Source: Alphaproteobacteria bacterium
GTDB taxonomy: Bacteria > Pseudomonadota > Alphaproteobacteria > Rhizobiales > Devosiaceae
Direction: 5' to 3'
DNA: 64,000 nucleotides
Assembly (NCBI GenBank): GCA_018828145.1
Contig: JAHJWO010000004.1
Coordinates: 50,324 to 114,323 of the forward strand
Positions 8,620 through 16,187 of the stretch are shown here, one piece after another; position 1 is the first letter of the stretch, and the number at the start of each line of letters is the position of its first letter. The translations under genes and the position numbers were made by a program. The notes under the pieces are model-generated. The model saw only the letters and a list, made by a program, of their open reading frames with translations, was not told where the DNA came from and ran no database searches.

Positions 8620-9210
8620 CTATGGGCCCAGGAGATCGGCGGCGGTCACAAGGCTCTGGGCGATGTCGACCAGCCTCCGGTTCTGGTTCATGGCGGTCGA
8701 GCGGAGCAGGGCATAGGCCTCGGCCTCCGCGAGTCCGCGCGTTTTCATCAATATGCCCTTGGCCTGCTCGATGATCTTGCGGTCTTCCAGCTCGCTGCGG
8801 GCCTGTTCAAGCTCCCGCGTCAGGCGTGAAAAGGCGTTGAAGCGGGAGATGGCCATGTCGAGGATCGGCTTGACCCGTTCCTTCTTGAGGCCGTCCACCA
8901 CATAGGCCGACACCCCGGCCTCCACCGCCTTCTCGATCATGGCGCCGTCAGAGCGATCCACGAACATGGCGATCGGGCGCTGAATGGCGCGTGACAGCGA
9001 GAAGAAGTGCTCGAGCGTATCGCGCTTGGGATTTTCGAGGTCGATGAACACCACGTCCGGCATGGTCGCCTGGATGGTGCGGGCCACTTCGTTGACGTCG
9101 TGAATCACTGCCACGCGGCCATAGCCGGCCTCCCGCAGGCCGTCCTCAATAATGGACGCGCGAATGCGGTTCTCGTCGATGATCAGAATGGATAGGTCAG
9201 GGCTCGGCAT
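8620..9210 (-). CDS. nasT: ANTAR antiterminator NasT
   Basis: RNA-binding response regulator of 196 residues. The N-terminal ~120 residues form a receiver-like domain (SILIIDENRIRASII, with DVVFIDLENP supplying the acidic site at Asp57), and the C-terminal ~60 residues form the ANTAR domain (DRKIIEQAKGILMKTRGLAEAEAYALLRSTAMN). NasT binds tandem hexaloop hairpins in nitrate operon leaders and prevents termination; such a leader is present before nrtA. The gene is adjacent to nasS and probably cotranscribed from an unmapped promoter in the 81 bp after epimerase gene 9292-10161. Confidence 0.93.
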   Translation of the reverse strand: MPSPDLSILIIDENRIRASIIEDGLREAGYGRVAVIHDVNEVARTIQATMPDVVFIDLENPKRDTLEHFFSLSRAIQRPIAMFVDRSDGAMIEKAVEAGVSAYVVDGLKKERVKPILDMAISRFNAFSRLTRELEQARSELEDRKIIEQAKGILMKTRGLAEAEAYALLRSTAMNQNRRLVDIAQSLVTAADLLGP

Positions 9211-9291
9211 TGCCGGCAGTTATGCCGGTGCCCACAAAAAGCACAAGTGATACGTGTGCACATTTCCTATGCAATCACGTTCACAGCGCTT

Positions 9292-10161
9292 TCAGACTTT
9301 GGCGGCGGCCTCGCTCTTCCAGCTGAACTGCGGCGAGTAGCCCAGCATTCGCTTGGCCTTCTCGATGGACAGCAGCGTGCCGTTTGCCGACAGGTTTCCC
9401 TTGGTTGGGACGCTTGGGAAGACCTCCGCCAGCAGGGACATGTTGGAGCGGCTCATCACGGTGTCCGCATTGGCGATGATGAAAGCCTCAAAGCCTGTGA
9501 AGTCGGCCTGGATCGACCGGCGGACAGCCTGGGCGCCGTCGCGGGCATCGATATAGCCCCACAGGTTCCATTTGCGGCTGTGCGGATCGGCGTCGAACTT
9601 GGGGAAGGCGGCGTAATCTTCGGGGTTCATGACATTGGAGAAGCGCAGGCCGACGATGCGCAGGGAGGGATCCCAGCGGCAGAATTGGGCGGCCATGGTC
9701 TCGTCCAGCAACTTGCCCAGCGAATAGGCCGATTCCGGACGCGGGTAATATTCTTCGTCGACCGGCGCATAGGGTGGCGGCGTGTCAAAGGGCAGGCCCA
9801 GCACGGTTTCGCTTGAAGCAAAGACGATGTTCTTGATGCCGGCAAGGCGGCTGGCCTCGAAGACATTGTAGGTGGTCGGGACATTGTTGGCGAAGATCCG
9901 GGCATTGGCGGCGAGGCCCGGGGCCGGAATTGCTGCCAGGTGAACCACGGCGTCGAACGGGCCCTTGCGCTCATCGACGCCGCCCAGAATTGCCGCTGCG
10001 ACCTCGCCGAAATTGGTCAGATCGATCCGCACGCTGGGGCAGATCGGCTCGGGCAGGGCCTGCTGATCGATGTTGAGCACGTCGTAGCCATGCGCCACCA
10101 GGTCGCGCAACACCGCGCGCCCAAGCTTGCCACTGCCGCCCGTCACCAGAACCTTGGCCAT
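9292..10161 (-). CDS. NAD-dependent epimerase/dehydratase family protein
   Basis: An extended short-chain dehydrogenase of 289 residues. The N-terminal nucleotide-binding motif VTGGSGKLGRAV (GxxGxxG type) is clear, followed by a conserved Asn/Ala segment (VVHLAAIPAPG), Ser of the catalytic triad (FASSETVLG) and YSLGK supplying Tyr and Lys. Start at 10161 is set by AGGAGG five bases upstream; a longer frame from 10221 is not supported. Substrate cannot be told from sequence; related proteins include uronate dehydrogenases and nucleotide-sugar epimerases. It is separate from the nitrate genes in function and stands before a divergent region. Confidence 0.85.
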   Translation of the reverse strand: MAKVLVTGGSGKLGRAVLRDLVAHGYDVLNIDQQALPEPICPSVRIDLTNFGEVAAAILGGVDERKGPFDAVVHLAAIPAPGLAANARIFANNVPTTYNVFEASRLAGIKNIVFASSETVLGLPFDTPPPYAPVDEEYYPRPESAYSLGKLLDETMAAQFCRWDPSLRIVGLRFSNVMNPEDYAAFPKFDADPHSRKWNLWGYIDARDGAQAVRRSIQADFTGFEAFIIANADTVMSRSNMSLLAEVFPSVPTKGNLSANGTLLSIEKAKRMLGYSPQFSWKSEAAAKV

Positions 10162-10346
10162 CCTAACCTCCTCTGCATTCAAGGGAATTCCCCCTTCTAT
10201 CGCGCAAGGGTGGCATGCCAACGACCCAATGCCAAGCCGTCCCTCTCGGTAAATAGAACATGAACGCGCGCCTCACGAGCAGTTCAACTGGAAAGGCACA
10301 TAACGGTCACCACAGGGCCAGAGCCCATCAATCAGGGAGATCGAAA

Positions 10347-10769
10347 ATGAAGCATACCGCAACTGTTATCCTCGCCGCCGGACTGCTCACCGCCTTCGCC
10401 ACGCTCGGCGCCAATGCTCAGGCCGTGCCGGGCAAGAACACGCCGAACTATCCCAAGTCCAACACCGAAACCGAGTGCAGTTTCAATGCCTTCATGCATC
10501 CGCTTGTGCGGACGAATGAAGTCTCGGCTATCGGTGCCGACCAGCGAATCTGGCTCACCCCGGTCTGTGAGGATGAACTGGACCGCAACAATTACGGCAC
10601 GCTGTTCCGCGACGGAAATGTCGAGACGCTGCGCCAGTTTATCGCCCGCAATCCGGCCTTGATGGCGACGCTGACCACCCGTGGCTACGACCATTTCGAC
10701 GTGGTCGCACTGCGCTTTGGCCGGAATGACTCGGTCAATCTCTTCGTCCACCAGCGCGACATGCGCTGA
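10347..10769 (+). CDS. Small secreted protein of unknown function
   Basis: A 140-residue protein with a typical Sec signal peptide (MKHTATVILAAGLLTAFATLGANA, cleavage expected after NAQA). The mature part has two cysteines (ECSFNAF and TPVCEDE) and otherwise no domain I recognise. The ATG at 10347 has AGGGAGA upstream and starts the signal sequence; the frame extends upstream to 10260 without a plausible start. It is followed by a hairpin and then by another small secreted protein gene, which may be coregulated. No function is proposed. Confidence 0.7.
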   Translation: MKHTATVILAAGLLTAFATLGANAQAVPGKNTPNYPKSNTETECSFNAFMHPLVRTNEVSAIGADQRIWLTPVCEDELDRNNYGTLFRDGNVETLRQFIARNPALMATLTTRGYDHFDVVALRFGRNDSVNLFVHQRDMR

Positions 10770-10824
10770 AAATCCGTCACGAGTCTGAACGGTGAATGAA
10801 CGCCCCCATCACGATCGGTTCAAA

Positions 10825-10846
10825 GCCGGGAGGGCATCCTCCCGGC
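10825..10846 (+). other. Stable GC hairpin between two secreted-protein genes
   Basis: GCCGGGAGG and CCTCCCGGC form a perfect 9-bp stem around a GCAT tetraloop. No T run follows, so it is a weak candidate for a terminator and may instead protect or separate the two mRNAs. Confidence 0.5.
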
Positions 10847-10877
10847 ATCAGATGAAACACTGTCGAGGGAGACAGAA

Positions 10878-11216
10878 ATGAACAAGCAACAGGAAAAGGT
10901 TCTGGTCGCCACGCTCTGCGGTGTGATCATCGCCGCCGCCGGCGCCTTCGCGGTGCAGCCAGCCATGGCGGCCGGCTACCAGGTCGACCAGCTGGCCCAG
11001 GTGACCGGTGTTGCCCACTGGGACAAGCTCAATGTCCGCAAATGGCCCGCATCCTATTCGCAGAAGGTCGGTGCTTTCGCCCCCGGCAGCCATGTCTGGG
11101 TCGAGCGCTGCATCGAAGCCAAGACCGGCGCCGACTGGTGCCTGGTCGGTGCGCAGGACACCACGGGCTGGGTCAATTCCCGTTACCTGACCGTCGTCCA
11201 CGACTGGGATATCTGA
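10878..11216 (+). CDS. Secreted SH3-like domain protein
   Basis: A 112-residue protein with an N-terminal signal or anchor (VLVATLCGVIIAAAGAFAVQPAMA) and a single bacterial SH3-like domain over about residues 40-108 (KLNVRKWPASYSQKVGAF, WVERC, DWCLVG, TTGWVNSRYLTVV). Such domains bind peptidoglycan or peptides in the periplasm. GAGGGAGACAG upstream supplies a ribosome-binding site. The conserved LNVR and GWVNSRYL motifs make the fold assignment good, but no enzymatic domain accompanies it, so its role is open. Confidence 0.8.
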   Translation: MNKQQEKVLVATLCGVIIAAAGAFAVQPAMAAGYQVDQLAQVTGVAHWDKLNVRKWPASYSQKVGAFAPGSHVWVERCIEAKTGADWCLVGAQDTTGWVNSRYLTVVHDWDI

Positions 11217-11236
11217 TCCCGGCCGTCGGCGACGGC

Positions 11237-11301
11237 GGAGACCCGGCAGGCTGCGGCTCGACCATCGCCGCGAATCGCAGCTGCAGACTGTCCGGGTCTC
11301 C
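11237..11301. repeat. Long intergenic inverted repeat, possibly a structured RNA
   Basis: GGAGACCCGG (11237-11246) is repeated in reverse at 11292-11301, and inside the 45-nt interval GCTGCG (11250-11255) pairs with CGCAGC (11276-11281), so the whole stretch can fold into one two-tier stem. There is no T run after it. It lies just after the SH3-protein gene and before the strong terminator at 11356. Confidence 0.5.
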
Positions 11302-11355
11302 ACCCTCGCCGATGCGAGTTTCGTGCCTGCCTCCTTCCCATGCTGTGTTGACTTT

Positions 11356-11402
11356 TCCGGTCCTGCGCTGTTCGTGACGAACAGCCTGGACCGGAGTTTT
11401 TT
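11356..11402 (+). terminator. Strong intrinsic terminator touching the asparaginase start
   Basis: TCCGGTCC (11356-11363) pairs with GGACCGGA (11388-11395), and GCTGTTCG (11367-11374) pairs with CGAACAGC (11378-11385) around a 3-nt loop; six T residues follow at 11397-11402. It would end transcripts of the small secreted-protein genes. The T run directly precedes the GTGATG start of the asparaginase, and the GGAG inside the 3' arm is the best ribosome-binding site for that gene. Confidence 0.85.
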
Positions 11403-11405
11403 GTG

Positions 11406-12404
11406 ATGGATGCCAATCCCGTTCTTGCCGAGACCATTCGGGGCAACTGGATCGAGAACCGCCACCGCGGCGCCTATGTCGTGGTCGACGCCGATGGGAC
11501 GATCATCGCTTCGGCCGGCGATATTGAGCGGCCGATCTTTCCGCGCTCGGCGATCAAATCCATGCAGGCCCTGCCGATCTTCGCCCAGCATGCCGAGGAC
11601 AAGTTCCACCATACCGAGGAAGAACTGGCCCTGGCCTGTGCCAGCCATCATGGCGAGGACGCCCATGTGGCGACGGCCCAGGGACTGCTGACGCGCTTGG
11701 GTCTCTCGGTGGCTGACCTCGAATGTGGCGCACATCAGCCCACCAACAGCATTGCCCGCGAAAAGCTGCGGGCCACGGGCGCAGAGCCGAGTGCCCTGCA
11801 CAACAATTGCTCGGGCAAGCATTCGGGCATGCTGAGCGTGGCTTTGGCCATGGGCGTGCCGACCGCCGGCTATGTCGGCCGCGAGCATGAAGTGCAAAAA
11901 CGGGTCCGCGCCGCGGTGGAAGCGGTGATCGGCGAGCCGCTGAGCGAAGGCAAGTGCGGCACCGATGGCTGCTCGATCCCCACCTTTGCCGCGCCACTGC
12001 GCGCCTTTGCCTATGGCTTCGCGCGCATGGCAACGGGCAGGGGCCTTTCCGATGAACTGTCCACGGCCGCGCGGCGGCTCTTCGATGCCGCGACCAGCCA
12101 TCCGCATCTGGTGGCCGGCACCGACCATGCCGATACGCTGCTGATGGCGGCGTTCAAGGGGCGGCTGATGCAGAAGGTCGGCGCCGAGGGCGTGCAATGC
12201 GGCGCCATCCGCGACAAGGGCTGGGGTTATGCCCTCAAATGCGACGACGGCAATATCGCCGCGTCACAGGCCATGCTTGCCGGCATGCTGCTAAAGCTGG
12301 CCGACCCAGACGCCGAACAGCGCACGCTGCTCGAGGGGCTCGCGCATCAGAAGATTCGGAGTGTGCGCGGCGCCGAAGTGGGTGAGCTGCGCGCAGTCGG
12401 CTAG
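11406..12404 (+). CDS. L-asparaginase, zinc-dependent Rhizobium AnsA type
   Basis: Hydrolyses asparagine to aspartate and ammonia. This 332-residue protein belongs to the asparaginase II family typified by Rhizobium etli ReAII rather than to the E. coli types. Counting from the ATG at 11406, the S-x-x-K nucleophile pair is Ser48 and Lys51 (RSAIKS), Ser80 lies in CASHHGE, and zinc ligands match Cys135, Lys138 (NNCSGKH) and Cys189 (GTDGCSIP), the same numbers as in the characterised enzyme. That numerical agreement supports this start over the GTG three bases earlier. A TTGACT at 11348-11353 could be a -35 element, but no good -10 follows. Confidence 0.9.
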   Translation: MDANPVLAETIRGNWIENRHRGAYVVVDADGTIIASAGDIERPIFPRSAIKSMQALPIFAQHAEDKFHHTEEELALACASHHGEDAHVATAQGLLTRLGLSVADLECGAHQPTNSIAREKLRATGAEPSALHNNCSGKHSGMLSVALAMGVPTAGYVGREHEVQKRVRAAVEAVIGEPLSEGKCGTDGCSIPTFAAPLRAFAYGFARMATGRGLSDELSTAARRLFDAATSHPHLVAGTDHADTLLMAAFKGRLMQKVGAEGVQCGAIRDKGWGYALKCDDGNIAASQAMLAGMLLKLADPDAEQRTLLEGLAHQKIRSVRGAEVGELRAVG

Positions 12405-12492
12405 CCGCCTCCGGCACGACAGACAGAGTTACGAGTTGTCCCGCGCCGACGCGGACGGCTATAAGAGCCCAACCCAAAGCAAGGCGGCGCTG

Positions 12493-13983
12493 ATGCTCGT
12501 TGACGACAAGATCTTTCTCGGGACCAGCACGCAGCCCGAATATCTCGCCCTCAAATATGGCAATCGCCATGGCCTGGTGACCGGCGCCACCGGCACCGGC
12601 AAGACGGTGACGCTGCAGGTGCTGGCCGAGGGATTTTCGGCGGCGGGCGTGCCGGTCTTCGCGGCAGACATCAAGGGTGACCTTTCCGGTGTCGCCAAGA
12701 TGGGCGCGGCGCAGGGCTGGCAGACACAGCGGGCGCAGGAAATCGGCTTCACCGATTTCAAGGACGACATCTTCCCGGTGATCTTCTGGGACCTGTTCGG
12801 CCGACAGGGCCATCCGATCCGCGCCACCATTTTGGAAATGGGCGCCTTGCTGCTCAGCCGCATGCTGGAACTGAACGACACCCAGGAAGGTGTGCTCAAC
12901 ATCGCCTTCAAGCTGGCCGATGACGAAGGCCTGCTGCTGCTCGACCTCAAGGACCTGCGGGCCCTGCTGATCGACATCCAGGAGCGGGCCAAGGAAATCT
13001 CGGCCACCTATGGCAATGTGTCCACCGCCTCGATCGGCGCCATCCAGCGGGCGCTGCTGGTGCTGGAACAGCAGGGTGCCGAGAATTTCTTCGGCGAGCG
13101 GGCGCTCGATATCGTCGACCTGATGCGCACCGACCGCAATGGCCGCGGTTTCATCTCGATTCTCGCCGCCGACGAGCTGATGCGCGCGCCGCGGCTCTAC
13201 GCGACTTTCCTGCTCTGGATGCTGTCCGAACTGTTCGAGGAACTGCCCGAGGTGGGCGACCCGGACCGGCCCAAGCTAGTCTTCTTTTTCGACGAAGCGC
13301 ATTTGCTGTTCGATGACGCACCCAAGGTGCTGATCGACAAGGTCGAACAGGTGGTCAAGCTGGTGCGCTCCAAGGGCGTCGGCGTCTATTTCGTGACGCA
13401 GAACCCGGTCGACATTCCCGATACGGTGCTCGCGCAGCTGTCCAACCGGGTGCAGCATGCGCTGCGCGCCTATACGCCGCGCGAGCAGAAGGCGGTCCGC
13501 GTTGCCGCCGACACCTTCCGGCCCAATCCGGCCTTTTCGACAGAAGAGGTCATCACCCAGCTCGGCATTGGCGAAGCCCTGGTGTCGGTGCTCGAATCCA
13601 AGGGCGTCCCCTCGATGGTGGGACGCACGATGATCCGGCCGCCCTCGGCGCAGGTCGGGCCGCTATTGCCTGAAGAGCGCCGCGCCATCATGGCCAATTC
13701 GCCCGTGGCCGGGCTCTATGACACGCTGGTGGACCGGGATTCTGCCTTCGAGGTGCTGGCGCGCAAGGCGCGGGACCGGCAACTGGCCGAGGAACGGCAG
13801 CGCCAGGAAGACGAAGAGCGCAAGGCCGCGGAACGCAGCTACCAGGAGGATCGGCCGCGTCGCACCTCCTCGCGCCAGACACCAGCCGAAGCGGCGATGA
13901 ACTCGCTGGCGCGCACTGTCGCCAACCGGCTGGGAAGCGCGCTGGTGCGCGGCATCCTGGGCGGGCTGAAGCGCGGCCGATGA
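12493..13983 (+). CDS. HerA-like P-loop ATPase, DUF853 family
   Basis: A 496-residue protein of the DUF853/YjgR group of HerA/FtsK-type ATPases. It opens with [36 protein letters not shown], which contains Walker A (GATGTGKT), and has a Walker B-like segment ([14 protein letters not shown]) and an Asn-containing sensor stretch ([26 protein letters not shown]). The C-terminal ~60 residues are charged and coiled ([25 protein letters not shown]), then a conserved hydrophobic tail. The start is placed where homology begins; the frame extends to 12361 without support. It overlaps the next gene by four bases. Its biological role is unknown. Confidence 0.85.
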   Translation: MLVDDKIFLGTSTQPEYLALKYGNRHGLVTGATGTGKTVTLQVLAEGFSAAGVPVFAADIKGDLSGVAKMGAAQGWQTQRAQEIGFTDFKDDIFPVIFWDLFGRQGHPIRATILEMGALLLSRMLELNDTQEGVLNIAFKLADDEGLLLLDLKDLRALLIDIQERAKEISATYGNVSTASIGAIQRALLVLEQQGAENFFGERALDIVDLMRTDRNGRGFISILAADELMRAPRLYATFLLWMLSELFEELPEVGDPDRPKLVFFFDEAHLLFDDAPKVLIDKVEQVVKLVRSKGVGVYFVTQNPVDIPDTVLAQLSNRVQHALRAYTPREQKAVRVAADTFRPNPAFSTEEVITQLGIGEALVSVLESKGVPSMVGRTMIRPPSAQVGPLLPEERRAIMANSPVAGLYDTLVDRDSAFEVLARKARDRQLAEERQRQEDEERKAAERSYQEDRPRRTSSRQTPAEAAMNSLARTVANRLGSALVRGILGGLKRGR

Positions 13984-14549
13984 GCATGATGGAACCTGCC
14001 GCGGCCGCCCATGTCATCGCCGTCTTTGCCTCCGACAGGGGGCCCGGTGACCCTGAACGCGCCTCGATCATGAGCCAGACCGGCACCTATTTCGCCAAAC
14101 GCGGCGCCAGCATCGTGTGTCTTGCCGAAGGCGGCATCATTCCCGTGCCGCTGATCACCGCCGCGCGCGCGGCCGGGGGGCAAGTGCGGATCGTCGCCGA
14201 CCCCGGCATCACACTCCCACCGGCTCTCGCGGGCGTGACCATGGACATCCTGCCCACGCGCGAGGAGCGCCTGGCGCGGCTGGCGGAACTGGCCGAGGCC
14301 TATGTGGCGCTGCCGGGCTCGCTGGCCTCCGCCTCTGCCCTGTTCGGCACCTGGGCAGCGGCCAAGGCCATGGGGCGCACGCCGCCCGTCGTCATGCTCA
14401 ACCGTCACCGCGCCTATGAGGTGATCCGCGGCTATGCTGCCGATGTCCTCTCGCCAGGACTGCCCGGCCACGAGCGCGCCGTGCAGTTTGCCGATACGAT
14501 CGAGGACCTGTGGGGCCGGCTGAGCCGGCTGATCAGCGAGGCGCGGTAA
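13980..14549 (+). CDS. LOG/SLOG-like nucleotide-binding protein, degenerate motif
   Basis: A 189-residue Rossmann-type protein resembling the LOG (lysine decarboxylase-like) superfamily: [13 protein letters not shown] at the N-terminus, a second strand/helix pair with [15 protein letters not shown], and a central [22 protein letters not shown]. Family enzymes that release cytokinin-like bases carry PGGxGTxxE at this last position; here it reads [10 protein letters not shown], without the Gly-Thr and Glu. It may therefore bind a nucleotide without the classic phosphoribohydrolase activity. The ATG overlaps the stop of the HerA-like ATPase gene, indicating a coupled two-gene operon. Confidence 0.6.
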   Translation: MSMMEPAAAAHVIAVFASDRGPGDPERASIMSQTGTYFAKRGASIVCLAEGGIIPVPLITAARAAGGQVRIVADPGITLPPALAGVTMDILPTREERLARLAELAEAYVALPGSLASASALFGTWAAAKAMGRTPPVVMLNRHRAYEVIRGYAADVLSPGLPGHERAVQFADTIEDLWGRLSRLISEAR

Positions 14550-14596
14550 GAGACACACCTCTCGTTGGTGAGGTTTCTCTACAGACAAGGTTGTGG

Positions 14597-14653
14597 AAGG
14601 CCCCTCACCCGGCCCAGGAGGGCCGATCTCTCCCCCGAAAGGGAGAGGTGAGG
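14597..14653. repeat. Intergenic palindromic repeat, family A copy 1
   Basis: CCCCTCACCCGGC is followed by an AGG-rich spacer and by CTCTCCC/GGGAGAG forming a hairpin over CCGAAA, ending in GGTGAGG. The same arrangement occurs twice at 52161-52296. It lies between the convergent ends of the LOG-like gene and the response regulator gene. Confidence 0.8.
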
Positions 14654-14657
14654 AGGC

Positions 14658-15197
14658 TTAGCCGTCGAGGCCAGGGTGCCTTGGCTTGCGGCGGTCGGGG
14701 AAGAGCGGAATCACATTGTCGGTGATGCGCCGGGTCGGCACGGGCTGTGGCGTCGGCATGGTGGTGCGATTGCGCCGCTCGGGTCCGCGATAGCCGCCCA
14801 GGACCCCGACGACACTGCGGCTGCGCAGCCGCGTCTGGATGCGCTGCAGCAAATGGCGGGGCGACATCGGCTTGATGATGACCTCGTCGATACCGGCGCT
14901 GATCGCCTGGTGCCGCATGGGCGGGGTGATGGTGCGGGTCAGCGCAATCACCGGGACGTCCTGGCTGAGCAGGTCATTGTTGAGGCGGATGCTTTCGACC
15001 ATTTCATAAGCCGGACGGTCCTCGCGGTCGAAGTCGCAGACCAGCATGTCGAGCGGCGCGATGCGCATATAGGCCACCAGCTCGGCCTCGCTCTCGAACT
15101 GACGAACCTTGAGATGCGAGTCGCCGGCCACCACCATCGCCAGCAGTGACGACAGGGCAGGATTTGCGGCGATGATGGCAACCACCTTGGTCGACAC
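14658..15197 (-). CDS. Single-domain response regulator
   Basis: A 179-residue protein with a receiver domain over residues 1-125 and no recognised output domain. The phosphoacceptor is Asp55 (MLVCDFD), the switch Thr/Ser lies in VIALTRT, and the Lys is in VIIKPMSPRHLL. The C-terminal ~50 residues are basic and proline-rich (YRGPERRNRTT, FPDRRKPRHPG), similar to tails seen on alphaproteobacterial regulators of this kind. The start is a GTG. An acidic pocket residue pair at the N-terminus is missing (VVAIIAANPAL instead of Asp-Asp), so phosphorylation is uncertain. No kinase is adjacent. Confidence 0.75.
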   Translation of the reverse strand: MSTKVVAIIAANPALSSLLAMVVAGDSHLKVRQFESEAELVAYMRIAPLDMLVCDFDREDRPAYEMVESIRLNNDLLSQDVPVIALTRTITPPMRHQAISAGIDEVIIKPMSPRHLLQRIQTRLRSRSVVGVLGGYRGPERRNRTTMPTPQPVPTRRITDNVIPLFPDRRKPRHPGLDG

Positions 15198-15308
15198 GGG
15201 CTCTCAAGCTCCCCAATAGTAAACGAAGCGTTACCATGGGTGGAGCGGTGGTTGAAGGCCTGCATGCCCGAAATGGCTAATTGGCGGGGAAAACGCGGGC
15301 CGAGCAGA

Positions 15309-15340
15309 AGAAAGCCCGCCGGCGCAGGGCGCGGCGGGCT
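15309..15340 (-). terminator. Probable terminator downstream of sodB
   Basis: On the minus strand AGCCCGCCG (15340-15332) pairs with CGGCGGGCT (15321-15313) and TTTCTTCT follows. It lies about 165 bp after the sodB stop, beyond a family B repeat. Confidence 0.55.
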
Positions 15341-15365
15341 GGTGTGGACCGCGATTATGCAGTCG

Positions 15366-15472
15366 AAACCCTCCCCCTTGCGGGGAGGGATCAAGGGAGG
15401 GGGGTGTTTAGCCCGGATATCCGGGCCAACCGCCACCCCCTCCCAACCTCCCCCGTCGAGGGGGAGGTGCCG
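15366..15472. repeat. Intergenic palindromic repeat, family B copy 1
   Basis: The element combines CTCCCCC/GGGGAGG-type hairpins at both ends around a central GGTGTTTAGCCCGGATATC core, and is preceded by GCAGTCGA. Copies with the same core or the same outer arms occur at 46898-46984 and 60268-60383. It occupies most of the 307-bp gap between sodB and the response regulator gene. Confidence 0.8.
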
Positions 15473-15504
15473 TCCAGTGCATGGGCGAGATGATGCCCCT
15501 AGAA

Positions 15505-16113
15505 TTACGCCTTGGCTTCTTCGAACATGTGCTCGACATGCTCCCAGTTCACCAGGTTGTCGAACCAGGCTTCGAGATACTTGGGACGGGCATTGCGATA
15601 GTCGATGTAATAGGAGTGTTCCCACACATCGACGCCGAGCAGCGGCTTGCCGCCATGCACCAGCGGCGACTCACCATTGGGGGTCTTGGTGACTTCCAGC
15701 TTGCCGTCCTTGAACGACAGCCAGGCCCAGCCCGAACCGAACTGGGTGGTGCCGGCGGCGATGAAATCGGCGCGGAACTTGTCAAAGCCGCCCAGATCGG
15801 AATCGATGGCCGCCTGCAGAGCGCCCGGCAGCTTGTTGCCGCCGCCATTGGGCTTCATCCAGTTCCAGAAATGCACGTGGTTGTAGTGCTGGCCGGCATT
15901 GTTGAAGAGGCCGGCATTCTTGCCGTAGCTCTCCTTGACGATGTCTTCGAGCGGCAGGATTTCGAGGCCCGAACCTTCCAGCAGCTTCTCGCCATTGGTG
16001 ACATAGGCCTGGTGATGCTTGTCGTGGTGATATTCCAGCGTTTCCGCCGACATATAGGGGCCGAGTGCATCATAGGCATAGGGCAGGGGCGGCAGAGTGA
16101 ACTTGGTGGACAT
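15505..16113 (-). CDS. sodB: Superoxide dismutase (Fe/Mn type)
   Basis: Converts superoxide to hydrogen peroxide and oxygen in the cytoplasm; 202 residues, the usual length, with no signal peptide. Metal ligands are recognisable as His in YHHDKHHQAYV, His in FNNAGQHYNHVHFWNWM, and Asp and His in DVWEHSYYIDY. The sequence GGGNKLPGALQAAID and the GSGWAWL motif are typical of alphaproteobacterial Fe/Mn enzymes; Fe versus Mn preference cannot be settled by eye. GGAGG ten bases upstream supports the ATG at 16113. It stands as a single gene, with a probable terminator after a palindromic repeat. Confidence 0.95.
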   Translation of the reverse strand: MSTKFTLPPLPYAYDALGPYMSAETLEYHHDKHHQAYVTNGEKLLEGSGLEILPLEDIVKESYGKNAGLFNNAGQHYNHVHFWNWMKPNGGGNKLPGALQAAIDSDLGGFDKFRADFIAAGTTQFGSGWAWLSFKDGKLEVTKTPNGESPLVHGGKPLLGVDVWEHSYYIDYRNARPKYLEAWFDNLVNWEHVEHMFEEAKA

Positions 16114-16187
16114 GTTGGCCTCCGGTTTCTGGATTGGACGCTGGGTGAATTCGGCACTGGTATAGGCCGATTATGACGGCAGAACAA

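Noticed and set aside
9205..9291. GCACA/TGTGC and TGCCGGC repeats before nasT as an operator
   Set aside because: The arms are short and imperfect, and no matching copy appears before the nas operon.
15366..15472. Family A and B repeats as a CRISPR array
   Set aside because: Copies are scattered over 45 kb, differ in length, have internal hairpins and no regular spacers, and no cas gene is in the window.
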